Shown here piece by piece: positions 1 to 6,208 of a DNA stretch of 14,857 nt; the stretch's first letter is position 1; the number at the start of each line of letters is the position of its first letter. The DNA is from Candidatus Zixiibacteriota bacterium (lineage in GTDB: Bacteria > Zixibacteria > MSB-5A5 > GN15 > FEB-12), in NCBI GenBank assembly GCA_023132995.1, contig JAGLXI010000010.1, positions 1 to 14,857 on the forward strand, in the 5' to 3' direction. The position numbers were made by a program, and so were the translations under genes. The notes under the pieces were generated by a model. The model searched no databases, was not told the origin of the DNA, and saw nothing but the letters and a program-made list of their open reading frames with translations.

Positions 1-31
1 AACCAGGGTTGGAAAGACGAGTAAGGAGAAT

Positions 32-1138
32 ATGATGGCAGTACCGCTTCTGGATCTTAGTCGCCAATATGCTTACCTCAAACCGGAGCTTGACGAGGCG
101 GTTATCAAGGTCCTGACCCATGGCAAGTTCATTCTGGGACCCGAGGTCTCAGAATTAGAGAAAAAGATCGCTTCCTTATGTGGCGTAAAGTATGCAATCG
201 GGGTGGCTTCGGGGACGGACGCCCTTCTCCTGGCGCTGCGGGCGGCGGGGGTTCAGCCCGGCGACGAGGTGATCACCACCGACTTCTCGTTCTTCGCCAC
301 GGCCGGTGTAATCCATCGCCTCGGCGCGCGGCCGGTGCTGGTCGATATCGAAGAGGACACCTGCAATATCGATCCCTCCCTGGTAGAGGCCTCCATCACG
401 CCGAAAACCAGGGCGATCATGCCGGTCCATCTCTATGGTCAGGTAGCCGACATGGATCCGATCATGGAAATCGCCGGCCGGCATGGACTGAAAGTGGTGG
501 AAGACGCCGCTCAGGCGATTGGCGCCGAGTACAAGGGGCGCAAAGCCGGCTCCATCGGCGATTTCGGATGCTTCTCGTTTTTCCCGTCAAAGAACCTCGG
601 CGCCGGAGGGGACGGCGGGATGATTGTAACCAGGGAAGAATCCAACTATGATCTTTGCCGCTGGCTACGGGTGCACGGGGCCAAGAGAAAATACTACCAC
701 GATATGGTCGGCTACAACTCCCGACTGGCGACAATCCAGGCGGCCATACTGCTTATCAAGCTCGGTCACCTGCGCAAATGGTCGGTGCAGAGAATAGAGC
801 ATGCTCGGTTGTATGACCAGGCCTTTGAGGGTCTCGAGGGTGTCAGGACGCCGACCGTCAGGGATGACAGCACTTTCCATATCTACAACCAGTACACGGC
901 GTCTTTTGACCGGCAGGCGGATATCCAAAAGGCGCTTGGCGAGGCTCAGATCGGATGCGTAGTGTACTACCCGGTGCCATTCCATAGGCAACCATGTTTC
1001 GATTACCTCGGCCACAAGCCGGATGAGTTCCCAGTCTCCAATCAGACCAGCGAGAGAGTGCTCTCGCTGCCGATATACCCGGAGCTTTCCGGAGCCGAAC
1101 AGAACGAAGTCATAGACACCGTCAGAAAGGTGCTTTAG
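32..1138 (+). CDS. DegT/DnrJ/EryC1/StrS-family PLP-dependent sugar aminotransferase
   Basis: Predicted fold-type I PLP enzyme that transfers an amino group, usually from glutamate, to a nucleotide-linked keto-sugar for surface polysaccharide or glycan synthesis; acts in the cytoplasm. Seen: the ASGTDAL cofactor-phosphate loop at about residues 59-65, the EDAAQA motif with the PLP-ring aspartate D158, and the FPSKNLG segment whose K187 should form the Schiff base. The length of 368 aa is normal for the family. Two adjacent ATGs exist at 32 and 35. The Shine-Dalgarno AAGGAG at 23-28 sits 3 nt from the first and 6 nt from the second, so the second ATG (35) may be the true start. The upstream neighbour lies outside the window, so the exact sugar substrate cannot be assigned; WecE-, ArnB- or WbpE-like roles are all possible. 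Family assignment is firm, substrate is not. Confidence 0.93.
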   Translation: MMAVPLLDLSRQYAYLKPELDEAVIKVLTHGKFILGPEVSELEKKIASLCGVKYAIGVASGTDALLLALRAAGVQPGDEVITTDFSFFATAGVIHRLGARPVLVDIEEDTCNIDPSLVEASITPKTRAIMPVHLYGQVADMDPIMEIAGRHGLKVVEDAAQAIGAEYKGRKAGSIGDFGCFSFFPSKNLGAGGDGGMIVTREESNYDLCRWLRVHGAKRKYYHDMVGYNSRLATIQAAILLIKLGHLRKWSVQRIEHARLYDQAFEGLEGVRTPTVRDDSTFHIYNQYTASFDRQADIQKALGEAQIGCVVYYPVPFHRQPCFDYLGHKPDEFPVSNQTSERVLSLPIYPELSGAEQNEVIDTVRKVL

Positions 1139-1155
1139 CTGGCACTGTGGCCGGC

Positions 1156-1172
1156 ACCGCCGGACGGGCGGT
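1156..1172 (+). terminator. GC-rich hairpin after the aminotransferase gene
   Basis: ACCGCC (1156-1161) pairs with GGCGGT (1167-1172) across a 5-nt loop, 17 nt after the stop codon. No T tract follows, so it could be a Rho-dependent or RNA-stabilising hairpin rather than a true intrinsic terminator. Confidence 0.3.
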
Positions 1173-1250
1173 TATGGGAAAAGCGTTTAATCTTACTCGA
1201 AAACCCATGACTTACCCGGCATCCTCCCTGTGGTTCACAAGTCGGTCAGG

Positions 1251-1293
1251 GGCAGACGAGGCGTCTGCCGCCCACGGAAGTGACATTGTCACT
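1251..1293. repeat. Two adjacent short palindromes
   Basis: GGCAGACG (1251-1258) and CGTCTGCC (1262-1269) form a perfect 8-bp inverted repeat around a 3-nt loop. Ten bases later AGTGACA (1279-1285) and TGTCACT (1287-1293) form a perfect 7-bp inverted repeat around one base. Neither lies in a credible gene. They look like dispersed REP-type palindromic elements; this is inference, as other copies would have to be found in the genome. Confidence 0.5.
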
Positions 1294-1319
1294 CTATGGA
1301 TCATTCCTGCTCCTCCATC

Positions 1320-1340
1320 ATTCCGGGCTTGACCCGGAAT
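1320..1340. repeat. REP-like palindrome (ATTCCGGG...CCCGGAAT)
   Basis: A perfect 8-bp stem, ATTCCGGG (1320-1327) and CCCGGAAT (1333-1340), with loop CTTGA. Short palindromes of exactly this style (tcattccgg..., ...ccggaatcc) are widespread dispersed intergenic repeats in many proteobacterial and environmental genomes. A smaller hairpin, GGCG (1366-1369) with CGCC (1375-1378), follows directly. Confidence 0.6.
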
Positions 1341-1543
1341 CCAGATTTGTATTCTAAGTTTAGATGGCGGCTTTCGCCGTTGGGGTCGTAGGTTCAAACT
1401 CGTTTGGACCTGGCCGATCAAGGGGTGGAAATGGGTTCGTTTTGCGGGTTTTCATAATCGGCCAACAGGATCGGTAGTATTTTTGCGGTCGGCATGAGTT
1501 GTCAGTCGAGACGTATTTCATCATGTAGCGGACGGTGGTCGGG

Positions 1544-1735
1544 TTTTGGGGGGAGGTTGTGGTGTTTATGTGAGAGCAGGCCGAGGGCGGGTGAAGGGGG
1601 GAACTATAACCGAACCGACCCCACAGCAAGCTGTGGGGCACCCGGCATTTTGGGAGGAAGTTGTGGTGTTTTTGTGAGAGCAGACGGAGGGCGGGTGAAG
1701 GGGGGGCTCAATGGCGAACCGATTGCACAGCGGGC
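1544..1735. repeat. Imperfect tandem duplication, period about 104 bp
   Basis: Bases from 1544 recur from 1648 at a constant offset of 104. Shared blocks include TTGTGGTGTTT (1557 and 1661), GAGGGCGGGTGAAGGGGGG (1583 and 1687), CGAACCGA (1611 and 1715) and a CACAG block (1622-1626 and 1726-1730). The first copy carries a long hairpin at its end that the second has lost. The short open frames across it on either strand have no start signals and are best seen as repeat-derived. The function is unknown. Confidence 0.75.
1619..1638. repeat. Perfect palindrome CCCCACAGC-AA-GCTGTGGGG
   Basis: Nine base pairs, 1619-1627 with 1630-1638. The 17-base sequence 1614-1630 recurs with one mismatch at 2367-2383, on the other side of the gene at 1748-2290. 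At 2367-2395 the palindrome is broken by a short insertion after the left arm. This suggests a dispersed repeat family with copies flanking that gene. Confidence 0.65.
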
Positions 1736-1747
1736 GGCAGGCTGGCT

Positions 1748-2290
1748 TCAGAAGTGTTTTCGGAAGTACTCTCTGGCACCTGGGTAAATCAGCGCACCGT
1801 TCATTTGACCGATTTTGCCTGGTTTCCAGCCTTTGTCCTCTCCCTGCATGTAGAGGAATGTTACAACCTCCTGCCCCGGCTTTTCTGGGGCGGGGAAACA
1901 ATTGGTAAGCTCCGCCTTCTCCTCTTGTGATAGGCCTTCTCGATTGCAAAGCTCCAGAAGCTTCAGCATATAGACACTCCACTCCGGTCTCTTGGAACCA
2001 TTCTGGCCGTGAGTGAAGACACATATTTCATCCAGACGCAGCAAATCGATAACGCCCTCTCGACTGGGGAGAACATTGACAAGGACTTGGTAATCATCTG
2101 GATTGCCCGCCTCTTGCGTGACATGGGACACTATATCATTATGCTTAATCTCCCAACCATCGTTAACGGGGCAATTATTCATCTTCCATTGTCCCCATAT
2201 TATGTTTCGCCCTCCGAGAGACAGATCGTGAGTCTTGCGCCAATGTGGCTTTTCACCAATGACTTCTCTCTTGTAAAGACAAGTTGGCAT
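1748..2290 (-). CDS. Hypothetical protein, 180 aa, in AT-rich island
   Basis: Not recognised. The frame is credible because on the minus strand an AAGGAG (2298-2303) lies 7 nt before the ATG (2288-2290), and because composition is more AT-rich than the flanking housekeeping genes, which makes a chance long frame less likely. The protein has no membrane segment or signal peptide and looks soluble and globular. Its last 45 residues include GWKPGKIGQMNGALIYPGAR (about 153-172), a Trp/Gly-rich stretch running into a short helix that ends in REYFRKHF; C-terminal segments of this look are familiar from unannotated proteins, but I cannot name the family. It lies downstream of, and in the same direction as, the gene at 2435-3346, with a 144-bp gap. 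It is flanked by near-identical 17-bp direct repeats at 1614-1630 and 2367-2383. Confidence 0.7.
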   Translation of the reverse strand: MPTCLYKREVIGEKPHWRKTHDLSLGGRNIIWGQWKMNNCPVNDGWEIKHNDIVSHVTQEAGNPDDYQVLVNVLPSREGVIDLLRLDEICVFTHGQNGSKRPEWSVYMLKLLELCNREGLSQEEKAELTNCFPAPEKPGQEVVTFLYMQGEDKGWKPGKIGQMNGALIYPGAREYFRKHF

Positions 2291-2366
2291 TGTTCATCTC
2301 CTTTTTCATTGTTCTTTGATTCTACTATGGTCTTCCTGCGCAGTCGGGAATCCCACCGTATTACTC

Positions 2367-2395
2367 ACCGATCCCACAGCAAGTAAGCTGGGGGG
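2367..2395. repeat. Degenerate second copy of the CCCACAGCAAG element
   Basis: Bases 2367-2383 match 1614-1630 at 16 of 17 positions. The right arm GCTGGGGGG (2387-2395) is shifted and mutated relative to the perfect palindrome at 1619-1638. It lies just upstream of the minus-strand gene that starts at 2290. Confidence 0.55.
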
Positions 2396-2434
2396 CTGCT
2401 GGCCTTAAGATGTAATGTTATTCTGTAATCTACG

Positions 2435-3346
2435 TCAATTGCCGATATGGTCTGAATCATCGGGGTAGAGGATATCCCAGCGCATCTTTTCGCGAAATGG
2501 CCTTCTCAGTGCCACCGAGTCAATATACTCGCCCTGATCATTCTTCTTACGTTGAAAGTCAAATATATATGTCGTCATCCACAGGGCATCGTATGTCTTA
2601 CCGTAGAGGTCTTTATATTGCAAGTAAAGATAAACGTGAAACGGCAGACCACTACTGTCCGGATCCAAATATGCATCAAACGTCTTTATATCCATGGTTC
2701 GTACAACTATCGCCTGACTTGGTGGGACCGTAAATGAGTCATCGGGCATCACGAGAAGGTCAATATCGGGGTGCCAAAATGTCGTTTTCTCTAAAGCCAT
2801 TCGACAGACTGCTGTATCTGATTTATCATATTCACGAAGCCACTCCGAGTATTTTATTCCCCCGACATCTCGGCCGGTAATATAGAGTGGAGAATTGCCG
2901 CTGTTCTTTATCTCAAAAGTGATGGTGTCCACAACCAAAGCCACAGTAGATCGACCATCCCACTCGTGGGAACCGTGTGAAACGAGACTAATGTCCTTGA
3001 TATCTCGTTTGCCGTCAGGTAGCTGGATACCATATTTTAGGAAGGCACGACCAGCGTTCCTCACGCTAATAGTGGAAAACGGCCTAAATCGCCTTATCGA
3101 CTCCTTGGTGAGGATTTCGGTTTGTCTTCTCATTAATTCCAAGGTTCGATCCGTTGTATTTTGCTGGTGCCTCATTATTTCCAAGTTATCTTCCATGATG
3201 TTCTTCTGGCCTTGGTAAATGAAGAGACCGGTGACAGCCGCTATTGCGATAATTAAGGAGGACTTCGCATCCAGCCAGTTCAAAAGGCCGGGTCCTCGCC
3301 GTTTCACCACGCCCCACCATAACTTGAGAGTCTCTGTGACTTTCAT
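2435..3346 (-). CDS. Hypothetical membrane-anchored coiled-coil protein, about 303 aa
   Basis: Not recognised by family. From the ATG at 3344-3346 the protein has a basic N-terminus (KRRGPGLLNWLDAK), one hydrophobic segment at about residues 30-45 (LIIAIAAVTGLFIY), then a polar, Met/Gln/Glu-rich helix at about 48-90 that is likely coiled coil, then a C-terminal region of about 210 residues rich in beta-type sequence. The phrases RFRPFSTISVRNAG and TFEIKNSGNSPLYI resemble the beta-sandwich domain of many single-pass membrane proteins of unknown function in which 'RP...' is followed by 'KNxGxxPA'. A longer version from GTG 3382 exists but has no Shine-Dalgarno; the ATG has AAAGGA about 12 nt upstream, which is wide. 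AT-rich composition sets it and 1748-2290 apart from the rest of the window, suggesting transfer. Confidence 0.72.
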   Translation of the reverse strand: MKVTETLKLWWGVVKRRGPGLLNWLDAKSSLIIAIAAVTGLFIYQGQKNIMEDNLEIMRHQQNTTDRTLELMRRQTEILTKESIRRFRPFSTISVRNAGRAFLKYGIQLPDGKRDIKDISLVSHGSHEWDGRSTVALVVDTITFEIKNSGNSPLYITGRDVGGIKYSEWLREYDKSDTAVCRMALEKTTFWHPDIDLLVMPDDSFTVPPSQAIVVRTMDIKTFDAYLDPDSSGLPFHVYLYLQYKDLYGKTYDALWMTTYIFDFQRKKNDQGEYIDSVALRRPFREKMRWDILYPDDSDHIGN

Positions 3347-3366
3347 AGTCCCACTATATCCTTTTT

Positions 3367-3380
3367 GGTATATTAATACC
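3367..3380. promoter_or_regulatory. Possible operator: GGTAT-N4-ATACC inverted repeat
   Basis: GGTAT (3367-3371) and ATACC (3376-3380) are a perfect inverted repeat in an AT-rich stretch, 21 bp upstream of the preferred ATG of the minus-strand gene at 2435-3346. The position is right for a repressor site or part of the promoter region. No clean -35/-10 pair is visible, so this is only a candidate. Confidence 0.3.
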
Positions 3381-3382
3381 AC

Positions 3383-3908
3383 TCAATTTCGTCACACAAG
3401 CCGCTTGCGGTAATAGCTTTCAGGGTATGACACGAACGCTAACTGATTGATAACGGCACGGATCTACCGCAACTTGCAAGATTATGTGGACTCTAAGTTG
3501 GGTCATAACTCACATGGTACATGGCAGCACTCATCTTTCACTTTCCCCCTGCCCCATCCTAAAACAATCCACCATCGCACACCGTCTTGGGCGGGTGGCT
3601 GTGGGTCTCTGTTCCAATAATACTCTATTGATTTTTCAGCCATTTAAGTCCTTGGCAAAAGGAAACGCCTGTGGTCGGCGGGGTCAAGGTTTTTTGTGGA
3701 GGAGGAGGTCGGGTTTGAATATGGGGACCCTGTACGTACACCCACCAGCCGCTTCGCTCTTGGTGGGGTACCAATGCCGCTCACCCCTCGACTGCGCGCG
3801 CCCCTCGACTGCGGTCGCTCGTAGTCGTTTTTCTTGATTGCTCTGGAGCGATCCGCTATCTTTGTGAGCCGGCGAAGCACTGGCGGAAAACACTAAGGAA
3901 GGAACATA
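3383..3908. other. 526-bp intergenic region with several short palindromes and no credible gene
   Basis: This lies between divergent genes. Visible structure: a 10-bp perfect palindrome TGTACGTACA (3731-3740); an inverted repeat CCCACCA (3741-3747) with TGGTGGG (3761-3767); and CCCCTCGACTGCG repeated directly at 3784-3796 and 3801-3813. Short open frames here have no ribosome-binding site and overlap the repeats. The 5' half (3383-3650) shows nothing I can support. Confidence 0.6.
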
Positions 3909-5258
3909 ATGCTCGCCTCCAGAATAACATCAGGAAGGCCATGGCCTATATGGTTTCTCCTGGTATTTGCGGCGTTGTTTCTGTTTGGCCCGAAAGTTAC
4001 AGGTGACAGCCTCGGCCTCATCGAGGACACCGGAACACCTACGGATTCATTGAAGCTCGACGATTCCAGATTGGTTGTATCCTCCGAAACTGACGTCGTG
4101 GACCCATCCGGGGAGTCGGCCTCACTTTACCCCATGTCGCCGGAGCGCAAAGCCAGGCTGGTATCATACGCCCGGTTCAAGAACATCTGGCGGTTTGTCG
4201 GTTTCGTCATCAGCATTGGTGTTCTGTGGCTGATCCTGGTCACGGGTCTTGCGGCCAGGATGCGCGACTGGGCCCGGGTGGCCGGGAGGAGGTTCTTTGT
4301 CATCTGGCTCTTCTTGGGAATGTTCGCGGTGGCCGACTACATATTGAGCCTCCCTTTCAACATCTATCGCGGCTTCGTGGTCGAGAGCAATTACGGATTC
4401 ATGAACCAGACGTTTCTCGAATGGTGGGGTCAGGGTCTCCTGGGGTTGCTGATCACCGTGGTGATCGGGATCATTCCCATCTGGTTCTTCTACTGGCTGG
4501 TACGGAAGTTCAGGCGATGGTGGCTGGTTTTCTCAATCGGCGCCATCCCGTTTGCGGTCGTTATAATCGTGATTGTGCCGGTATTCGTAGCCCCGCTGTT
4601 TAACAAATTCGAGCCGCTCAGAGACAAGCAACTCGAGACCGAGCTCCTGGCCCTGGCCTCCCGGGCGGGCATCGAGGGAGCGGACGTGTTCCAGGTCGAT
4701 GCCTCCAGGCAATCGTCCAAGATAAACGCCTACGTCACCGGACTGTTCGGCAGCAAGCGCATCGTGCTCTACGATACTTTGATCGACAACTTCACGGTCG
4801 AGGAAATCAAATTCGTGATGGCTCACGAGATGGGCCACTACACGATGCACCACATCTGGTGGGGACTGGCGGTGGCCATCGTCTTCATCTCCTTTGCCCT
4901 GTGGCTGGTCGCCATGACGATCCATCCGCTGATCAACCGGTTCAGGGAGAGGTTCCGGTTCGATAGGCTATCGGACATAGCCTCGCTGCCGCTGGTGCTG
5001 ATCTTTTTGTCAGTGATTATGTTTCTGTTTCAGCCGGCAACCAACGCCGTCAGTCGGTTAATGGAGCGCCAGGCGGATACGTACGGTATGGACATGTCCG
5101 GCGTTTCCGGCGAAACGGGAGCGGTCGTTTTCGACAAGCTGTCGGTTTTCAACTTGTCCGATCCTGACCCGCATCCGGTAATCGAGTTCTGGTTCTACAG
5201 TCACCCGTCGCTCAAGAAGCGCATGGAGTTCGTGCGCGGATACCGGCCTGCGCGGTAG
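3909..5258 (+). CDS. Ste24-type M48 zinc metalloprotease (CAAX protease family)
   Basis: Integral-membrane endopeptidase of the M48/Ste24 family. In eukaryotes these cleave prenylated CaaX proteins; in bacteria the related enzymes are thought to act in membrane-protein quality control, so prenyl-protein cleavage should not be assumed. Seen: the HEMGH zinc motif (H306, E307, H310), the third ligand E386 in MERQAD, the DASRQSSKINAY and GSKRIVLYDTL segments typical of Ste24, and the SHPSLKKRMEF signature near the C-terminus. Hydrophobic segments lie near residues 13-28, 94-114, 128-147, 173-197, 206-230, 318-338 and 357-374. All catalytic residues are present and 449 aa is a usual length. The ATG at 3909 is preceded by AAGGAAGGA (3895-3903), well spaced. 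Unusual is a polar stretch of about 60 residues (29-90) after the first hydrophobic segment. It appears to be a single gene: 187 bp without coupling separate it from the ATG-side of the next frame. Confidence 0.93.
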   Translation: MLASRITSGRPWPIWFLLVFAALFLFGPKVTGDSLGLIEDTGTPTDSLKLDDSRLVVSSETDVVDPSGESASLYPMSPERKARLVSYARFKNIWRFVGFVISIGVLWLILVTGLAARMRDWARVAGRRFFVIWLFLGMFAVADYILSLPFNIYRGFVVESNYGFMNQTFLEWWGQGLLGLLITVVIGIIPIWFFYWLVRKFRRWWLVFSIGAIPFAVVIIVIVPVFVAPLFNKFEPLRDKQLETELLALASRAGIEGADVFQVDASRQSSKINAYVTGLFGSKRIVLYDTLIDNFTVEEIKFVMAHEMGHYTMHHIWWGLAVAIVFISFALWLVAMTIHPLINRFRERFRFDRLSDIASLPLVLIFLSVIMFLFQPATNAVSRLMERQADTYGMDMSGVSGETGAVVFDKLSVFNLSDPDPHPVIEFWFYSHPSLKKRMEFVRGYRPAR

Positions 5259-5331
5259 AAACAGCGGACACTTGCAGCCACTAATCCCCTGTATCTGAAT
5301 AGCTTGCCGGCTGTCGCCAGGCCCCATCCCG

Positions 5332-5355
5332 GGAGCGCTCCAGCGGATTCTGGAG
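5332..5355. promoter_or_regulatory. Overlapping palindromes between the protease and kinase genes
   Basis: GGAGCGCTCC (5332-5341) is a perfect 10-bp palindrome. Overlapping it, CTCCAG (5338-5343) can pair with CTGGAG (5350-5355), so the two hairpins are mutually exclusive. There is no T tract on the plus strand. It could be an operator or an RNA element; no promoter pair is evident nearby. Confidence 0.25.
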
Positions 5356-5502
5356 AAAAACGGTCACGGAATGATTGTTCGCCGCCGATAATCTGAAGAG
5401 AATGGAGACAAATGTGGGGTTTGAGGTCGAGACGGGCAATACTCTGTGAAACAAGCGATAGCTGCAAAAGAGGGCGCCCTTCCCACTGAGGGAAAGGCAA
5501 CC

Positions 5503-6204
5503 GTGTCTGATGCTGACAAGTGGTTGGAGGTTTTCTCGATACTCCTGCACGACATCGAGTCTCCCCTGGCCTCAATGAAGTACATTCTCCGTTTGATCGA
5601 CGAAAGAAAGCTGGATCTCAACCGGCCGTTGCACCGGAAGATGGTGGCGTCATCACGGATAGCCTTCGAAAGAGCCGAATCCATTATTTTCGACATAATG
5701 GCCGTGGCCAGGGCCGGAAAGGTGGGCCTGCCGGTAAGAATGACCAGTATCGACCCGGAACCGGTCATCAGGGAAGCCATTCTGCTGGCCTCGGGGTCCG
5801 CTCAGGAAAGAAACATCGACATCAACTTTGTCAATGAGGTCGGTTCTATTCCTGTCGAGGTCGACCCCGATCTTCTCAAGCGCATTGCCGACAACCTCCT
5901 GTACAACGCCATCCGCCATACTCCATCGGACGGAACCATACAAGTGTATACCAAAGACGGGCAGCAGTGCATTTTTATTCATGTCAAGGATTCCGGCCCG
6001 GGGCTGCCTGACGTGGATCCGGAACTGCTTTTCGAGAAATATAGTCAACTGCAGCAGCGAGCCCTTGGTCGCCATCGCGGCGTGGGCCTCGGCCTGTATT
6101 TTTGTAAATTGGCGGCTACCGGTATGGGAGGGACGATCCTTGCAGACAATCATCCCGAAGGTGGCGCCGTGTTCTCTTTGAAATTGCGGAAAAGTAAGGA
6201 GTAA
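5503..6204 (+). CDS. Soluble sensor histidine kinase (HisKA + HATPase_c)
   Basis: Minimal two-component histidine kinase without membrane segments or an obvious sensory domain, so it is likely cytoplasmic and driven by a partner protein. With the start at GTG 5503 it is 233 aa. The H box LLHDIESPL holds the phospho-acceptor H16. The N box DNLLYNAIRHTP (N131, N135), G1 box KDSGPGLP (D163), F region FEKY, and G2 box GVGLGL (193-198) are all intact. GTG 5503 is chosen because GGGAAAGG (5490-5497) is 5 nt upstream; an in-frame GTG at 5446 would add 19 low-complexity residues but lacks a Shine-Dalgarno. The stop TAA at 6202-6204 directly follows the Shine-Dalgarno of the CheV-like gene, which indicates translational coupling. 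The likely phosphotransfer target is the receiver of that neighbour (inference). Confidence 0.9.
   Translation: MSDADKWLEVFSILLHDIESPLASMKYILRLIDERKLDLNRPLHRKMVASSRIAFERAESIIFDIMAVARAGKVGLPVRMTSIDPEPVIREAILLASGSAQERNIDINFVNEVGSIPVEVDPDLLKRIADNLLYNAIRHTPSDGTIQVYTKDGQQCIFIHVKDSGPGLPDVDPELLFEKYSQLQQRALGRHRGVGLGLYFCKLAATGMGGTILADNHPEGGAVFSLKLRKSKE
6195..6201 (+). promoter_or_regulatory. Shine-Dalgarno TAAGGAG at the kinase/CheV junction
   Basis: TAAGGAG lies in the last codons of the kinase gene, abutting its stop codon, with a 7-nt spacer to the ATG at 6209. This fixes the start of the CheV-like gene and supports coupled translation. Confidence 0.8.
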
Positions 6205-6208
6205 TACC

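Noticed and set aside
1386..1410. tRNA-like GGTTCAAACTC stretch
   Set aside because: The seven-base T-loop-like motif is present, but the five bases on either side do not pair and no acceptor, D or anticodon arm can be found around it.
1360..1641. Minus-strand open frame of 93 codons over the repeats
   Set aside because: No ribosome-binding site, it runs through the tandem repeat and palindromes, and its translation has no domain-like pattern; a repeat-derived open frame is the simpler reading.
1544..1735. CRISPR array
   Set aside because: Only two long imperfect units with no short regular repeats and spacers, and no cas genes.
1566..2024. Minus-strand open frame of 152 codons
   Set aside because: It overlaps the 180-aa gene, which has a good Shine-Dalgarno, and continues into the tandem repeat.
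1139..3908. Insertion sequence or prophage
   Set aside because: No transposase, integrase, terminal inverted repeats or phage genes can be seen; only short repeats are present.
4824..4838. Assignment of the protease as a HtpX heat-shock protease
   Set aside because: Length of 449 aa, the N-terminal membrane domain and the segments around DASRQSSKINAY and GSKRIVLYDTL fit Ste24 rather than the shorter HtpX.
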